Source of the DNA: Nephromyces sp. MM_2019
Taxonomy: Eukaryota; Apicomplexa; Aconoidasida; Nephromycida
Length of the DNA: 47,980 nucleotides
Assembly (NCBI GenBank): GCA_015657535.1
Contig: JADHZB010000755.1
Coordinates: forward strand, 1-47,980
Reading direction: 5' to 3'
The translations under genes were made by a program, and so were the position numbers. Every line of letters begins with the position of its first letter. The first letter of the stretch is position 1. Below are positions 1-10,559 of this stretch, one piece after another. The notes under the pieces were generated by a model, which was not told the origin of the DNA, did not search any database, and was given only the letters and a program-made list of their open reading frames with translations.

Positions 1-900
1 TTTCTAGGGATACGAACTTGCGTTTGTTCAACCGATTTTTGTTCTTTTTTGCTTGGTTGTTCCTATTTTTCCTCTTATTGTTTTTGCCTTTTTTGTGCCG
101 CTTGATTAGAGCTGATAAGCTCTACAGAACACACTCCTTTATTGCTTTTACTAGATGATGCCTGTGTGTGTGTGTGTGTAAAAACCCCTCTTTTGATGCC
201 TCGTACTCTCTAAAATATCAGCAAAAATCATCTTCTCTCTACTTGATTATGCGCTGTTGCTTCTGCTGCTCTGATTATCCTTGTGTGTTGCATCACCATC
301 GAGGCTTTTCGGCTTACATTCTGCTGTGTAAGATGTATTGCTAGGTTTTAGGAGAAGCTGTGTGTTGTATTTGTACTGTTAGAGCTGAATCTTCAGCAAT
401 TTCATCGTGATGTGCTGCTGGATGAAAGAAATGCGTGTCTTTTTGCGGTTTCTGTGTGCTAGAGAGGTGTGTGTGTGTGTGTTAAACTCCTCGTTTTATT
501 CCTTTTATGCGTGTCCACATGATGTATGCTGAGCAACCTATATAAAGCTCTAAAAACAAGGCAGATACAGGAGAAAAAGCTTGTTGAAGAACAGCACCCC
601 CCACATAACTGATGATACCACACACACCACATAACCCTTACTTCACATCTAGAACTCACAGATATGACACGTTCACACGCGTTTCGCACCCTCAACGCAC
701 ACACTTTGCCTCCCCAATGCACATTTTGCACACTCACACATGCGTACCCCACCCAAAACACACATTTCTCTCACATTTCCCGTACGCTTCACTTCCCACA
801 CACAGTTATCACACACTCATCCGCCTAGCACGTCCTACACACCCACATACTTGCCACCCACATACTTGCCACCCACACCCCTCCCCTCCTCCCCCTCCAG
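1..900. other. TG/CA-rich flank, probably intron and upstream part of the KH gene
   Basis: No coding sequence could be supported here. The stretch has (TG)n runs near 161-180 and 468-482, then switches to a C/A-rich block from about 590 to 890 that ends in a pyrimidine-rich tract and CAG at 898-900. That tract looks like the acceptor of the exon that follows. Any earlier exons of the KH gene lie upstream of the window or are too short to recognise. Long open frames here come from simple sequence. Confidence 0.5.
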
Positions 901-2296
901 GTCCGCCTCTCCCTGCAACCACCAATTCTTCAACAACCAGCTCTTCATAGTGGGCCCCCTAGAAGACGTACACGCAGAGAAGGAGAAGGTATCAAGCATC
1001 ATCTCTCGCATCGTCAAAGAGGAGGAAAACAAGATACTTCTCACAACCCTCCAGCTCTCTCTTTTGAAGCAGAAGCTTCCAGATATTGAAGCCGCTACGG
1101 GAGCTTCAACCAAGGCTTTACCAGGCAAGGGCGCAAACACACAGCTGCTTGTGACTGCTGAGAAACCTGAAGACTCCGAGTCTGCAAAGTGTATGATCAA
1201 CGATTTCCTCAACGAATCTGCTCAGCTAGAGAAAATCTCTATACCCTCTACTGAATTCACAGAGGCGGTTTGGTTGATTCGCTCCTTCTTCTTCCAAGAT
1301 CTTCGAAAGAGGCATGGGATACACGCTAGGATGGAGCATCAGAACTCTTCAGAAATCCTCATTGTAGGGACTCCAGAGGAGCTTGAGACGGCGAAAGATC
1401 TCATTGAGAGAAGCTTTGGAGATGGACAGATTGTTTTGAAGACGTTAAACCTCAAGAAACCTCATTTAATGGCTCTCATTGCTGAGAATCGAAAGGCTTT
1501 GAATGATATTGTTGATGCTTCGAGGGTTTTGTCGGCGAATGTTAACACACGAGGGGGTTTTTTGAAGCTTCAGGGGTGTGGAGAAGCTGTGCAGGTGGCT
1601 GTTCAGCTTATCGAGGAGATGGGGGAAAACATTGCGGTTTCTGGGGGGGAAGGTAGTGGAATGGGAGGTGAGGAGGGTGGACTCGGGGTTTCTGGGCAGG
1701 GGTTGAGTGGTGGGTTAGGGGGGGGGGTTAATAGTGAGGAAGAAGGGGGAGGTTTGGGTAGTCGTCAGCTGAATGGTGGCAGCTCTAGAGTGAGCAGAAA
1801 CTCCTTTGGATCCAATCCCGACGGGGGCAGCTCTTCTTCTAGTAAGCCTTTCTCGGGAGTGGGGGGTGGGGGGAGGCCCCATCAAGGTGTTGCTACCAGG
1901 GGCGGAGGGAAGGTTAGGGGGGGGCAAAAGGTTGATCTGGACAATGAGGAGGCATTTCCTTCTCTGAATAGCACCCTTCAAGGGGGGGTGTCGGGGGGGG
2001 GGGCGATGTCAGCTTCCCCACTCTCTGGGAGGGCTGGGGAGGCTACCACCACCACGTGGCCTTTGGGGAAGCGTTCCAGTAATCCGGACTTAGGGGGGGG
2101 TGAGAAGAACGGATTGAGTGGTGATGAGGAAGGGGGGGTGGTTGGAGATGAGGAGGAGGGGGGGAGTGAAAATTGGGCAGTTGAAGAGGTAGGATATGAG
2201 AATGAGCCTTACAAGGCTGAGGAAGATGAAACAGAAGAGCAGGAGATACAGTTGAATACTGAGAAACTACAGGCAGTGGGAGCTGTGACCCACTGA
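901..2296 (+). CDS. KH-repeat RNA-binding protein (3' exon, about 465 codons)
   Basis: Likely an RNA-binding protein with degenerate KH repeats in tandem. Three or four units of about 70-78 residues can be seen. Each ends in the same strand-helix pattern: LFIVGPLEDVHAEKEKV, LLVTAEKPEDSESAK, ILIVGTPEELETAKDLI and FLKLQGCGEAVQVAVQLI, the usual KH element before its last helix. The clear G-x-x-G loop is mostly missing, as in divergent vigilin-type KH domains. After the repeats comes a low-complexity Gly/Ser/Glu tail written with G-runs of 6-9 bases, containing the motif DNEEAFPSLN, and then an acidic C-terminus ending at TGA 2294-2296. I start the exon at the acceptor CAG/901. The upstream Met at 740 lies in a CA-rich repeat and is probably intronic. 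The 5' end of the gene is not resolved. Exact family (vigilin-like or other KH protein) is uncertain. Confidence 0.75.
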
Positions 2297-2354
2297 TGCT
2301 TGAGATTATTTTGTGTGTGTTGTTAGATGAGCAAAGAGAGAAGATGCCGTGTGT

Positions 2355-2555
2355 GCGAAGGAGCTTCCAGTCGTTAGTGTAAGGAGGTGTGTTTGTGCGT
2401 GTGTTTTTAAGGGGCTTCCAGTTGTGTTAACACAAGGGGTTTGTGAAGGAGCTTCCAGCTGCTAGCATAAGAGAGTGTGTTTTTGTGTGTTTGGGAGCTT
2501 CCAGTTGCTGGCATAAGAAGGTATGCTTATGTGTGTGTTGGAGCTTCTAGTTCGC
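2355..2555 (+). repeat. Degenerate tandem repeat, GGAGCTTCCAGTT core
   Basis: Five copies of a GGAGCTTCCAGTT-like core lie near 2360, 2411, 2450, 2495 and 2540, spaced about 38-52 bp and separated by TG-rich filler. The array lies just downstream of the KH stop codon, so it may fall in the 3' UTR or the intergenic spacer. Confidence 0.7.
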
Positions 2556-4430
2556 TTAAGAGGATTTATTTTTGTGCCCGGATGCAAAAAATTTTCAGTG
2601 AACTCAATAGGATGTGCTGTGTGTGTAACGCCGTTTGGTGCCCTATATGGTAGTTATTGAAGCTCAAGCTAATTAGATATGATGTATTTGTGTGTGTGCA
2701 TGACTCGGGAATGAGTCTTTTTCATTCTCTTGTTGAGAAAAGTCTCGGTCAAATGATTTGAAGATATGCTGCTATCTCATTGCTTTTTGTGTGTGAAGTA
2801 GTTCAGCCTCTACTTTTTTTGCAGTGTATGTACAGGAATATCTCTAGATTCATAGTTTTCAGCGGTTTTCTCGACTTCTGTGTGTATGTGCGTCTATTCC
2901 ACGGTCTAAGACTGAGTGTGATATTCTTGCTTGTCAGTATGAGCTTATTTTTTGTTGTTTTCCTCGCTTTTTTGATGATTTGCGAGCGTTTTTAGCTTGT
3001 TTTGCCCAGCTATGTCACTTTATGTATCGTTTATTCGCTTGGATATAAGTCGAGGATGAGAACGCTAGTTAAAAGCTTCTATCCATTGGAGCGTGTGCTA
3101 GGGGGTGTTTAATGGGGGGGTGAGCTGGGAGGTATACCCTGTAGTGTATGCCGCACAGTATGTACCCTAGTGTGTGCCCTTATTATGGCATACCCCACTG
3201 TATGCTCCACTGTGTGTTCTTTTTCCTGTGTTCCGCTGCTTCATCTCAATGTGTGTGTGTGTGCCCTCCCACTGCTCCATCCGATCTCCTTTATCTTAGC
3301 CTGTAATTCATTGTGTTTTCCACAGTTGTGTCTTTTACAAGGCTCGGAATAATTTGGAAGGAAATTTGCAGCTTTAAGTTTAGTTGCCTGGAGTGTATGT
3401 ACACCAGATTTTTGCGTAGATTTCCTATATTTCGCTGTTTTTTGGGTTTGATTGCTCGAGAATTTCATTATTGAAGATTCTGGTGAAGGCGTTGAAGTTT
3501 GCTTGATATTTTCGCCTAACACCTACGCCTCTGTTGCTCTGATACACCCCTTTTATTCAGTGCCTACGCCTTTTGTTTGTGTGTATGTGGGGAAGATAGA
3601 ACTCCTGTTAGTATCTCAGTAGTATCGATTGAAGTGTGGAAACTTAATGCCGCTGGCTAGAGGAACTGGGTGCGTGTTTTGTGGTGGAGGAAGTGGGTGT
3701 GTGTGGTGCTGTTTATGGGAGTGTTGTGCTGCTTGCCAAAGTTTGTTGTGCTCCTGCTCTATCTGCGTGTGTGTAATACCCCTCATTGTTTGACCTCTAC
3801 GAGTTAGCTTTTGAGTGCGTGAAGAGTGTTGGATGCGTTTAGGCAGTGAGCTTTAAGGGAGAAACTCCTGGCTGCGCTGCACACGCAACAGCATAAAGTG
3901 TGTGCTGCTGCTCACCACTTTATAGAAGCGCCGTTTGTAGTTTCTCTAGCATCCTAGATGTTCTACAAAACCATATCTCCTAAAGATTTCCTAAAGCATC
4001 GTTTCTTCTTCATGCGTTTCGTATGAATCACACACTTTGAGGAAGTTAGATGGCTTTTCCACGGCTTGTATGTGTGAAGAAGATTCCTTCTCTGGTATCA
4101 GCCTCGAAGTTTTTTGCAAATATCACCCTTAGCATCAACAAAAAGCAAAAAAGCTGCTTTAAAGGCGGTGGTAGGCTGCCCCACATCGCTTGAAAGATGT
4201 AATCGATGAAGATGAAGGAAATTCATCATCTTCAGGGAAAAAAAAGGGCATTTTTAGTCGTTAAATCTTCAAATTCGTGGTTTTCTTGCCCCTTTGGAGT
4301 TGTGAGCGTGCAACTCTGCAGAAAGCCTTTGGAAGAGGAAGTAAAAAAACTGCATTTTTCCCTGCAAAAGCAACGTGAATGTAGTGGGAAGCACACACAA
4401 GCTTGCTGTATGTGATGGTGGGGCACACGG
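2556..4430. other. TG-rich spacer without a supported gene
   Basis: The stretch is T/G-rich with scattered TGTGTG tracts. Open frames of 60-90 codons on both strands are low complexity and lack convincing splice sites or domain patterns. I see nothing else to annotate. Confidence 0.4.
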
Positions 4431-5984
4431 AGGCACACAAACCTGCTATTAGCTTTTACAAACACCAGCCATCTCCTCCCACTGGAACACACACCCGCCA
4501 TTAACTCCTACAGGCGTATGCGCCCGCCATTAGCCCCCCCGCACACACCTCCTCCTCTCTAAGCTCCCACACACACGCACCTCCCCCTTGAGCTCCTACG
4601 CACACGCGCCTCCTCCTTAAGCTCCCACGCACACACAAGCCAACAATGGAATTGCAAGAATAGGTCCGCACTGCATGCACATACACTCCCTCAATGATCA
4701 GACACACACACACACACACACACACACCACCAGCTCTCACACGAAGATACACACAACTCATCAACCAGAGAGCTTCTCAAACAGACAAACCCACCACGAA
4801 AACCCAAAAAACATCCAAAAATGCCGGCAAACTTGCAACAAAAGGGGTTTTCAATAAAAGCAAAAGCTTAGATCATCGTCATTGTGTGTGTTAGTGTATT
4901 CACAACAAAAAGTAGAAGCAAATGGTGCCTTCTTCTTATCACCGATGAGAGTAGATTCCAGAGTTTATGCTTTTGAAGTTATATATGAGGGGGGATCTCC
5001 CCCTCTTCTGCAGCTGGTGATTCCTTGCAGTTCATCTCAGTATATAATACTAGGTTTAACCGAGAAGCAGCGTGTGTGTGCCGCTGCTTCTTGCTAAGAA
5101 TGCCTAGCTTTACATCCTCATCACATTATGTTCCCTTCTGCGCATACAAGGAGTCTCAAGAGCGCATGCTGAGACCTACTGCCATAAAGCAGGGAAGTAG
5201 TGGGCTATGCTGAGCCTTTTTGATGGCAAGTATGTATTTTCGGGGAAGAGAGACGAGGCTTTTAGAGCGAAGCATATGGAGGGGTGGTGGGTGGAGTGAG
5301 GGGTGGGGGTTGCATGTGGAGTTTGGGGGTGGATTGGGGGGTGGAGTGCGGGGCAGAGGGGGGTTCTTTAAATCTTTTCATCAGCTTTGTTACCTGCCTT
5401 TCGAGAAAAGAAATCCTCTGCAAAGAGTCTCCCCGTCACAAAATAGCTTTTCGCCGCAGTTTCTCTTCGCACACACAGCCATTTCTCTTCGCACCATAAG
5501 GAAGGCAAGCAACGAATGAAGCTGTCCTCATCCACCATACTCATGGGACGTGAAGAGCGGCTCTACGAGGGGTGTAGATCTCTCCTTAACCTTTGGTAAC
5601 TCTTCTAGGAATCTGCTAGTCTCATAGTCTCCCCATGATGAGGCGAATTTATTGAGGCTCACCTGTTAGTGGGAGATGTATGTGTGTGAGGATATCATTG
5701 GCAGGAGACTAGGCAGATGTTTCTAGTCAAGTAGAGTGCAGTGTGTGTGTGTGACGGGAAATTCTGTAGGAAGATGATGTAAATTGCCCTAAAGAAGCTC
5801 CAAAGAGACAGACACGGAAAGATACTGCAGCTTGAATGAAGTCTATAAGACTGCACACACACACTATATCATGAGCCTGTATACAGGTAGAAGTAGGAGG
5901 TTCCCATGATAAACATACACATACACCAACTATTAGCGATGGCACACGATCAAACGTGAAAAAATTAACACACATGCTTGCATA
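4431..5984. other. CA-rich then G-rich spacer
   Basis: From about 4430 the top strand becomes CA-rich, including a pure (CA)n run at about 4703-4728. A G-rich patch lies at about 5275-5365, and a short TG run at about 5741-5753. The ORFs here are simple-sequence artefacts. No exon is supported. Confidence 0.4.
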
Positions 5985-6056
5985 CACCAGTACGAGAACA
6001 CAAGTTCACATGAACACACAGGTATAGCCAACAGGATAATACTGATACAGAGGATA

Positions 6057-6087
<31 letters not shown>

Positions 6088-6365
6088 TGAGAAATAGCCT
6101 TATAGTTGTATAAACGCACAGAGGTCCGCCCAGCAGGACAAAAATGATACACACACAACCAATAGGATCACAGATATACAGATGCTCACCCAACAGCATA
6201 ACACACACAGAAAATAGCACCACACACTTATACAGCCAATAGTAGCACATATATATACACTCAGCAGGATCAAAGAAAAACACCCATGATCACACAAATC
6301 CAATAGCACGACACATATAACACACACTCAATAGTGCCATACACACACACACACACACACACATT
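5985..6365. repeat. CA-rich array with a degenerate CCAATAG-type unit
   Basis: About eight copies of a C(C/T)-A-(A/G)-(C/T)-AG core followed by A-rich and CACACA filler recur every 30-45 bp, for example near 6026, 6128, 6160, 6192, 6235, 6270, 6300 and 6330. Pure (CA)n runs close the array at about 6053-6083 and 6341-6363. It lies just downstream, on the minus strand, of the exon at 6391-6560. Confidence 0.6.
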
Positions 6366-6390
6366 TCCACCATCTCCAATACAACCCAAC

Positions 6391-6560
6391 CTCCAAGTTT
6401 AAAACATCCGGCTCCCAGCGACTCATTCTAAGGCTAACGGGTAGCTGCAGTGCTCTCAAAGCTTCGTTCAGCATTCTTCCTCCATTAAGAGCCCACTCTT
6501 TATGGAATCCATAAACATGCGCCAAGAAGGCTGAATAAAGCATTAGAAGAAGGTCAAAAC
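6391..6560 (-). CDS. Exon of unidentified minus-strand gene
   Basis: A 170-nt exon with acceptor at 6561 and donor GTTGGG after 6391 (phase 1 in, phase 0 out) reads as a natural helical sequence, with segments such as SAFLAHVYGFHKEWALNGG and MLNEALRALQLPVSLRMSRW. No domain is recognised. Its orientation, and the repeat-filled spacing, suggest it may be a 3' exon of the gene at 9024-10357. I cannot show the join. The downstream end of the gene was not found. Confidence 0.5.
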
Positions 6561-6839
6561 CTTAGTTTTCAGAGGTTGAAGGACCATCAGCTTAGAAATC
6601 ATAAAAAAATGCTCCAAAAAGACGCAAAAAGTGGTTGAATTTGGTAGTGGAAATGTAAAGAAACTTATCAACAGGGAAGATGAGGAGGAGTAAGCTCCAG
6701 AACTACAGAATTCTCGATTTTCTTGGGTTTTTCAGTAGATGCATATGTTCAGAAAGTAAAGAGATTCAGTGGAGCATTCTCATTCTCGAGCAAAGCTGCT
6801 GAGTGGCTAAAGATGTGAAATACAATGAGGTGGAGTGCT

Positions 6840-7085
6840 GGTTTGAATGTGTGTTCTTTAGGGAGCGAAGAGAGAGGAGTTTCTGTGGAATGACGAAGTG
6901 CAGAAAAGAAGCTTCTATTCATTTAAGAGTGAAGAGGAGCATCTTCTTCTGATCAGGCAGTAAAGAGGAGGAGAGCAAGGAGTGTGTAGAGTGTGAAGTG
7001 AAGAAAGAGGAGTTTCCCTTCAGTATGGGATGAAGAAAGAGCAGATTCTCTTTATGAAGCAAAGAAGAGCAGCTTCTTCTATCCA
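6840..7085. repeat. Purine-rich degenerate repeat (GAAGAGGAGC..TTCTTCT unit)
   Basis: About five imperfect copies of a 40-45 bp unit, built from a purine block (GTGAAGAGGAGC or GAAGAAAGAGCAG) followed by TTCTTCT or TTTCCCTT, run through this stretch. A 71-codon minus-strand ORF covering it is a repeat artefact. Confidence 0.5.
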
Positions 7086-7435
7086 AAGTACTAAACCCTT
7101 TTTCTATGTGTGCGAATCTCCTTATTTTCTCCATGAAAGCATCATATTTTCCTTTATATTAACTGTGAGTTGCTATTTCTCGTCATGTGGCTGGGTGCTC
7201 ATAAAGGGCTCTCTGATATGAATGTGAGCAGTTGTTTCCTTTGTGTTCATCTAGTCTGCGGAATGTGTGTGTGTGCGGCATCTTTATAAAGTTATTGATG
7301 AGCAGATACCCTCTAATGTGTGCTTTTCTCCTTGAAGTGCTTCTTCCAAGCATTCCTACTCTTTGACCTTTATCCTCTGCATCTTTTTTATTATTACCAA
7401 AAAATTAAGAAGAGGAAATTTATTTGAAATTACCA

Positions 7436-7700
7436 GTACACGAGCGAATAGCACACACATATCAACTGCTGCGCACACACACAGACACACATATCAACTG
7501 CTGCACACACACAGATAAACGTCAAGCTAGTTCTAAACGCACACACACAGACACACATATCAAGTTCTGCACGCATGCATACGCATACATCAAGTTCTAA
7601 ACGCACACACACAGACACACATATCAAGTTCTGCACACACACAGATAAACGTCAAGCTAGTTCTGCGCACACACACAGACACACATATATCAAGTTCTGA
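7436..7700. repeat. CA-rich minisatellite, compound unit of about 30/60 bp
   Basis: The array alternates CACACACAGACACACATATC-type segments with AAGTTCTG, AACTGCTG and GATAAACGTCAAGCTAGTTC-type segments. The last occurs twice, near 7513 and 7644. No splice sites or coding pattern are visible, so a minus-strand ORF across it is rejected. Confidence 0.65.
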
Positions 7701-8415
7701 ACACACGCCTAAAAAGCCTCAGCCGGACTAGTAAAGAAACAGCACACCGTGAAGACAGGCGCTCATAGCTACTGTCATACCTCCAATGTACATGCAGCTC
7801 AAGTGCTTTCCACACACACCACTAGTTATCTGCCCAATATATAACAAGCCAATGAATAACACACACCTGGTTGATTGCTCTCTGCTATATCCATTATATA
7901 CTGTACATATTCTAAAGCTTCACTTCCAGGCTGCGGAGGCTCCAACTGCACATCCAGTCAACAGAAATAGCTATGATATTACTTCTTTATATACTAACAG
8001 CTTTACTCACTTCAGCCTACAGATGAAGCACACTAACACATACTGACACACACACTCACATACGCTCACACACAAAAAAAAACCGCTTGGCTAGAAACCT
8101 TCTCCCTTCCTTATCTCTTATAAACCTAAAATCCATGCTGAACCCAGTTCCAGGATAAACACATTGCACTCACACACGCAATTCTGCACACACACAAAAA
8201 TTGCACCAACAGAATCGTGCACACATAGACTCATGCGCATCAGCATACGCCAACATACACACGAATACACACACCAACACACACGACACTACACACCAGC
8301 ACACTATTCCCCATGCTTTCTCACAGTAACTAGACCTAACAGCAGCCATATCTTTCATCAATATCAACATTAATACAACAAAACACCAGTGTCGCACACA
8401 CACAGATATTGACAC
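7701..8415. other. CA-rich spacer or intron
   Basis: The top strand is rich in CACACA, especially 8030-8080 and 8160-8400. Open frames on both strands are driven by this composition. No exon is supported. Confidence 0.35.
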
Positions 8416-8530
8416 GGATCCTCCCTATGAATAAATTTTTGAAGATTTTCTCTTTTTGCTTCTTCTTCATTTGGACTGAAAAAGCAGCTTTTGCCTGCAA
8501 TTTAATCCGCCTTTCAGCCTCTTCTTCATG
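8416..8530 (-). CDS. Possible short charged exon
   Basis: A 115-nt minus-strand open segment after acceptor GTAG at 8531-8534, with donor GTGTCA after 8416, reads as a Lys/Glu-rich helix (EEEAERRIKLQAKAAFSVQ and more). It could belong to the same gene as 9024-10357. The plus strand here encodes a short signal-like peptide in another frame, so the call is weak. Confidence 0.3.
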
Positions 8531-8769
8531 CTACTCCTCCTCCTACTAAATGCTATATCTAAGCATCAAAAGAGCTCTCAACAAACAAGAACTTACTACA
8601 ATATCAGATGCTGGAACTACTAAGGATGCTACCAGTATCAGTGCAACACACACTAGAACTATGAGTATAGCACACACAGACGCTAGAGAAGTGCTTGACT
8701 AGTGAGTCCAACCACAATGACGTCCATTATCCCAAACACTTAGCATACCATCAAAAGAATAAAAACTTC

Positions 8770-8935
8770 TTGTACAAGAGAAGGGGCTGAAGTGATAGAC
8801 ACACGCACACATCAGCTACAAGAGAAAGTAGTGAAGTGGTAGACACACACAGATTCCACCAAGAGAAGGTGGTGAAGTCGTAAACACACACACACCACAT
8901 ATAAGAGAAGGTAGACACATAAAAGGAACACACAC
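8770..8935. repeat. Tandem repeat of about 45 bp (CAAGAGAAGGTGGTGAAGTG unit)
   Basis: Three and a half copies of a unit combining CAAGAGAARG-GTGAAGTGG-TAGACACACAC are arranged head to tail. They lie in the intron-like stretch downstream, on the minus strand, of the exon at 9024-9182. Confidence 0.65.
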
Positions 8936-9023
8936 ATACCACCTAGAAGGTAAGGAGATTGAATGGCGCACGCAAGCACGCACACACACTGAATACTAAA
9001 GCAGAGTTTTCTTCAAGTCCTAC

Positions 9024-10357
9024 CTCAACAAGCTTTGATAACTGCATGATATCCTCTTCACTGAGCGTAACCTTCTCGTTTGGCCCACAGGAAGTAAACA
9101 GCCGAAGGTTTTCATAGCGATAGAAAGCCTCCATCATCGACAGTAACACACAATTTATGTTAGCCAGGAACTTCAGTAGGTCCTGCAGTACAGAAAGAGG
9201 AGGGTGTACATGCACTGTCAAAGATAAAATCCGGAGGAGTAGCGGGGGGAAGGCTTGCGTTCTAACGTGGGGAGGTGGGGGGGTTTGTCTTCTAACGCTG
9301 GGGGCGTGGTTGACCTGCATTCTACCGTGGGGGGTGTGGTTGACCTGCATTCTACCGTGGGGGGCGTGGTTGACCTGCATTCTACCGTGGGGGGTGTGGT
9401 TGACCTGTATTCTACCGTGGGGGGTGTGGTTGACCTGTATTCTACCGTGGGGGGCGTGGTTGACCTGTATTCTACCGTGGGGGGTGTGGTTGACCTGCAT
9501 TCTACCGTGGGGGGTGTGGTTGACCTGTATTCTATCGTGGGGGGTTTTCCTTTGCATTCTAAAGTCTGAGTTACTTGCTCTAATTTCCACTCTTGAGGAT
9601 GCTTACTCGCATTCTCTCCACTAAGCAGTATACAATGATAGCCAAGCAGCTATGAGGATGCCAAGACGCAGAGTAGCTATGACGCGAGATATCTTCAAGT
9701 ATCTCTCTGGTAGCAAACATTTTCTCATTCAAAGTAGAGAAGCAACCAAAGTAAAGTATACATCGCACTGTCTCTCGCAAAAATTTTGAGTATTCAGAGA
9801 GTTAGTGGGTCATTTTGCGCATTTTTTGTAGGCTTTTCTCTTTCCCTCTCTTTCACTGAAGCGTAGGCAGCAAAGTGGGTAAAATGAGATTACCTAGGTT
9901 TTCTATGGTGAAATAAAACATTTTCAATTGTTATTTTGGCTTAAAAATTGTATCATAAACTTCAGAAAAAAGTATCTGCAAAATTGCAGGGGAAATTCTC
10001 TGAATGGCCGTGTGTGTTGCTTTGTAAAAGCTGCTGTAAAGTAGTGCACATACAATCTATGCCATGCATGCTTTTCGAATCTTTACTTGGACCCTTTAGT
10101 GTGTGTGTGTGTGTGTGTTATATCATGTTGAAACTACTGCTGCGATATCTTTGTGGATTTTTCTCCACTTTGGTATTTCTTAATGAGTTTCTAAGGGCAT
10201 TGTTGATTGCCTCCTTCATACCATTGGCCGTGAAGGAGATAATCGTCTATTCACAAACTTTCCAAAGATGTAACTATTCTTCGTGCCGAGAGGATTCTTC
10301 CTTTCATGCTGACTGGCAAGCTCTGCTTCCACTTTTATAGCCTTTGATACAAGTGAA
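9024..10357 (-). CDS. Unidentified multi-exon gene (four exons visible)
   Basis: Minus-strand exons, in order: 10357-10222 (segments such as ELASQHERKNPLGTKNSYIF and KFVNRRLSPSRPM), 10190 to about 10136 (KLIKKYQSGEKSTKISQ), about 9770-9607 (NEKMFATREILEDISRHSY, then HPHSCLAIIVYCLVERMR) and 9182-9024 (DLLKFLANINCVLLSMMEAF, then KVTLSEEDIMQLSKLVE). Donors are GTATGA, GTAGTT, GTAAGC and GTAGGA. Codon phase matches at the first join (0/0, a 31-nt intron) and the last (0/0, a 424-nt intron filled by the minisatellite). The junction near 9770 is not settled. The product looks soluble and mostly helical, and I recognise no family. The gene continues on both sides: the first exon opens in phase 2 after acceptor CAG at 10358-10360, and the last ends on a donor. 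Confidence 0.65.
9251..9560. repeat. 30-bp intronic minisatellite, about 10 copies
   Basis: The unit TTCTACCGTGG-GGGGYGTGG-TTGACCTGYA repeats at an exact 30-bp step. Core copies begin near 9261, 9291, 9321, 9351, 9381, 9411, 9441, 9471, 9501 and 9531, and the outer ones are diverged. Variation within the core is almost only C/T at two positions. Because 30 is a multiple of 3, both strands carry long open frames. The array sits wholly inside an intron of the minus-strand gene. Confidence 0.9.
10101..10118 (+). repeat. (GT)n microsatellite
   Basis: A pure GT run of nine units. It is the last sizeable dinucleotide tract before the AT-rich part of the window begins. Confidence 0.85.
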
Positions 10358-10559
10358 CTGAAGACAAAACCGGAATAATTCACATAAAGCAGCAAAATAA
10401 GAAGAGGAGAGCATGATGCAAGATTAACGCTTTTGTAAACGCAGTTTTTCCGGACTTTCTAAAGGCTTGAAAGCAGAAGATACAGAGCACACGGATAGCA
10501 TACCTTTGAAGTATGTGCACAAAGCAGAAATTAACACAAGGAATAAAAATTTCTTTGGG

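Noticed and set aside
740..900. Extension of the KH protein to the Met at 740
   Set aside because: The added 53 residues come from CA-rich sequence ending in a pyrimidine tract and CAG, typical of intron. The KH pattern begins only after 901.
459..950. Overlapping 100-112 codon ORFs on both strands
   Set aside because: They are translations of TG/CA repeat and C/A-rich sequence just upstream of a splice acceptor. Composition is Cys/Val or His/Thr/Pro repeats with no domain.
5220..5519. Gly-rich 99-codon and 71-codon ORFs
   Set aside because: They cover a G-rich low-complexity patch; two frames are equally open and neither has splice or domain support.
5727..6327. Cys/Val-rich minus-strand ORFs resembling membrane proteins
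   Set aside because: They are produced by CA-rich repeats read as TG on the minus strand (VCVCVC runs).
7430..7642. Minus-strand Cys/Val-rich ORF
   Set aside because: Repeat artefact of the CA-rich minisatellite.
9251..9560. CRISPR-like array
   Set aside because: Units are head to tail without unique spacers, and the context is a eukaryotic intron.
9157..9624. Plus-strand ORFs of 155 and 104 codons, and the minus-strand repeat-protein ORF, as a repetitive surface protein
   Set aside because: The 30-bp minisatellite is a multiple of 3, so several frames stay open automatically. The array is flanked by a good donor (9606) and acceptor (9183) joining two ordinary exons.
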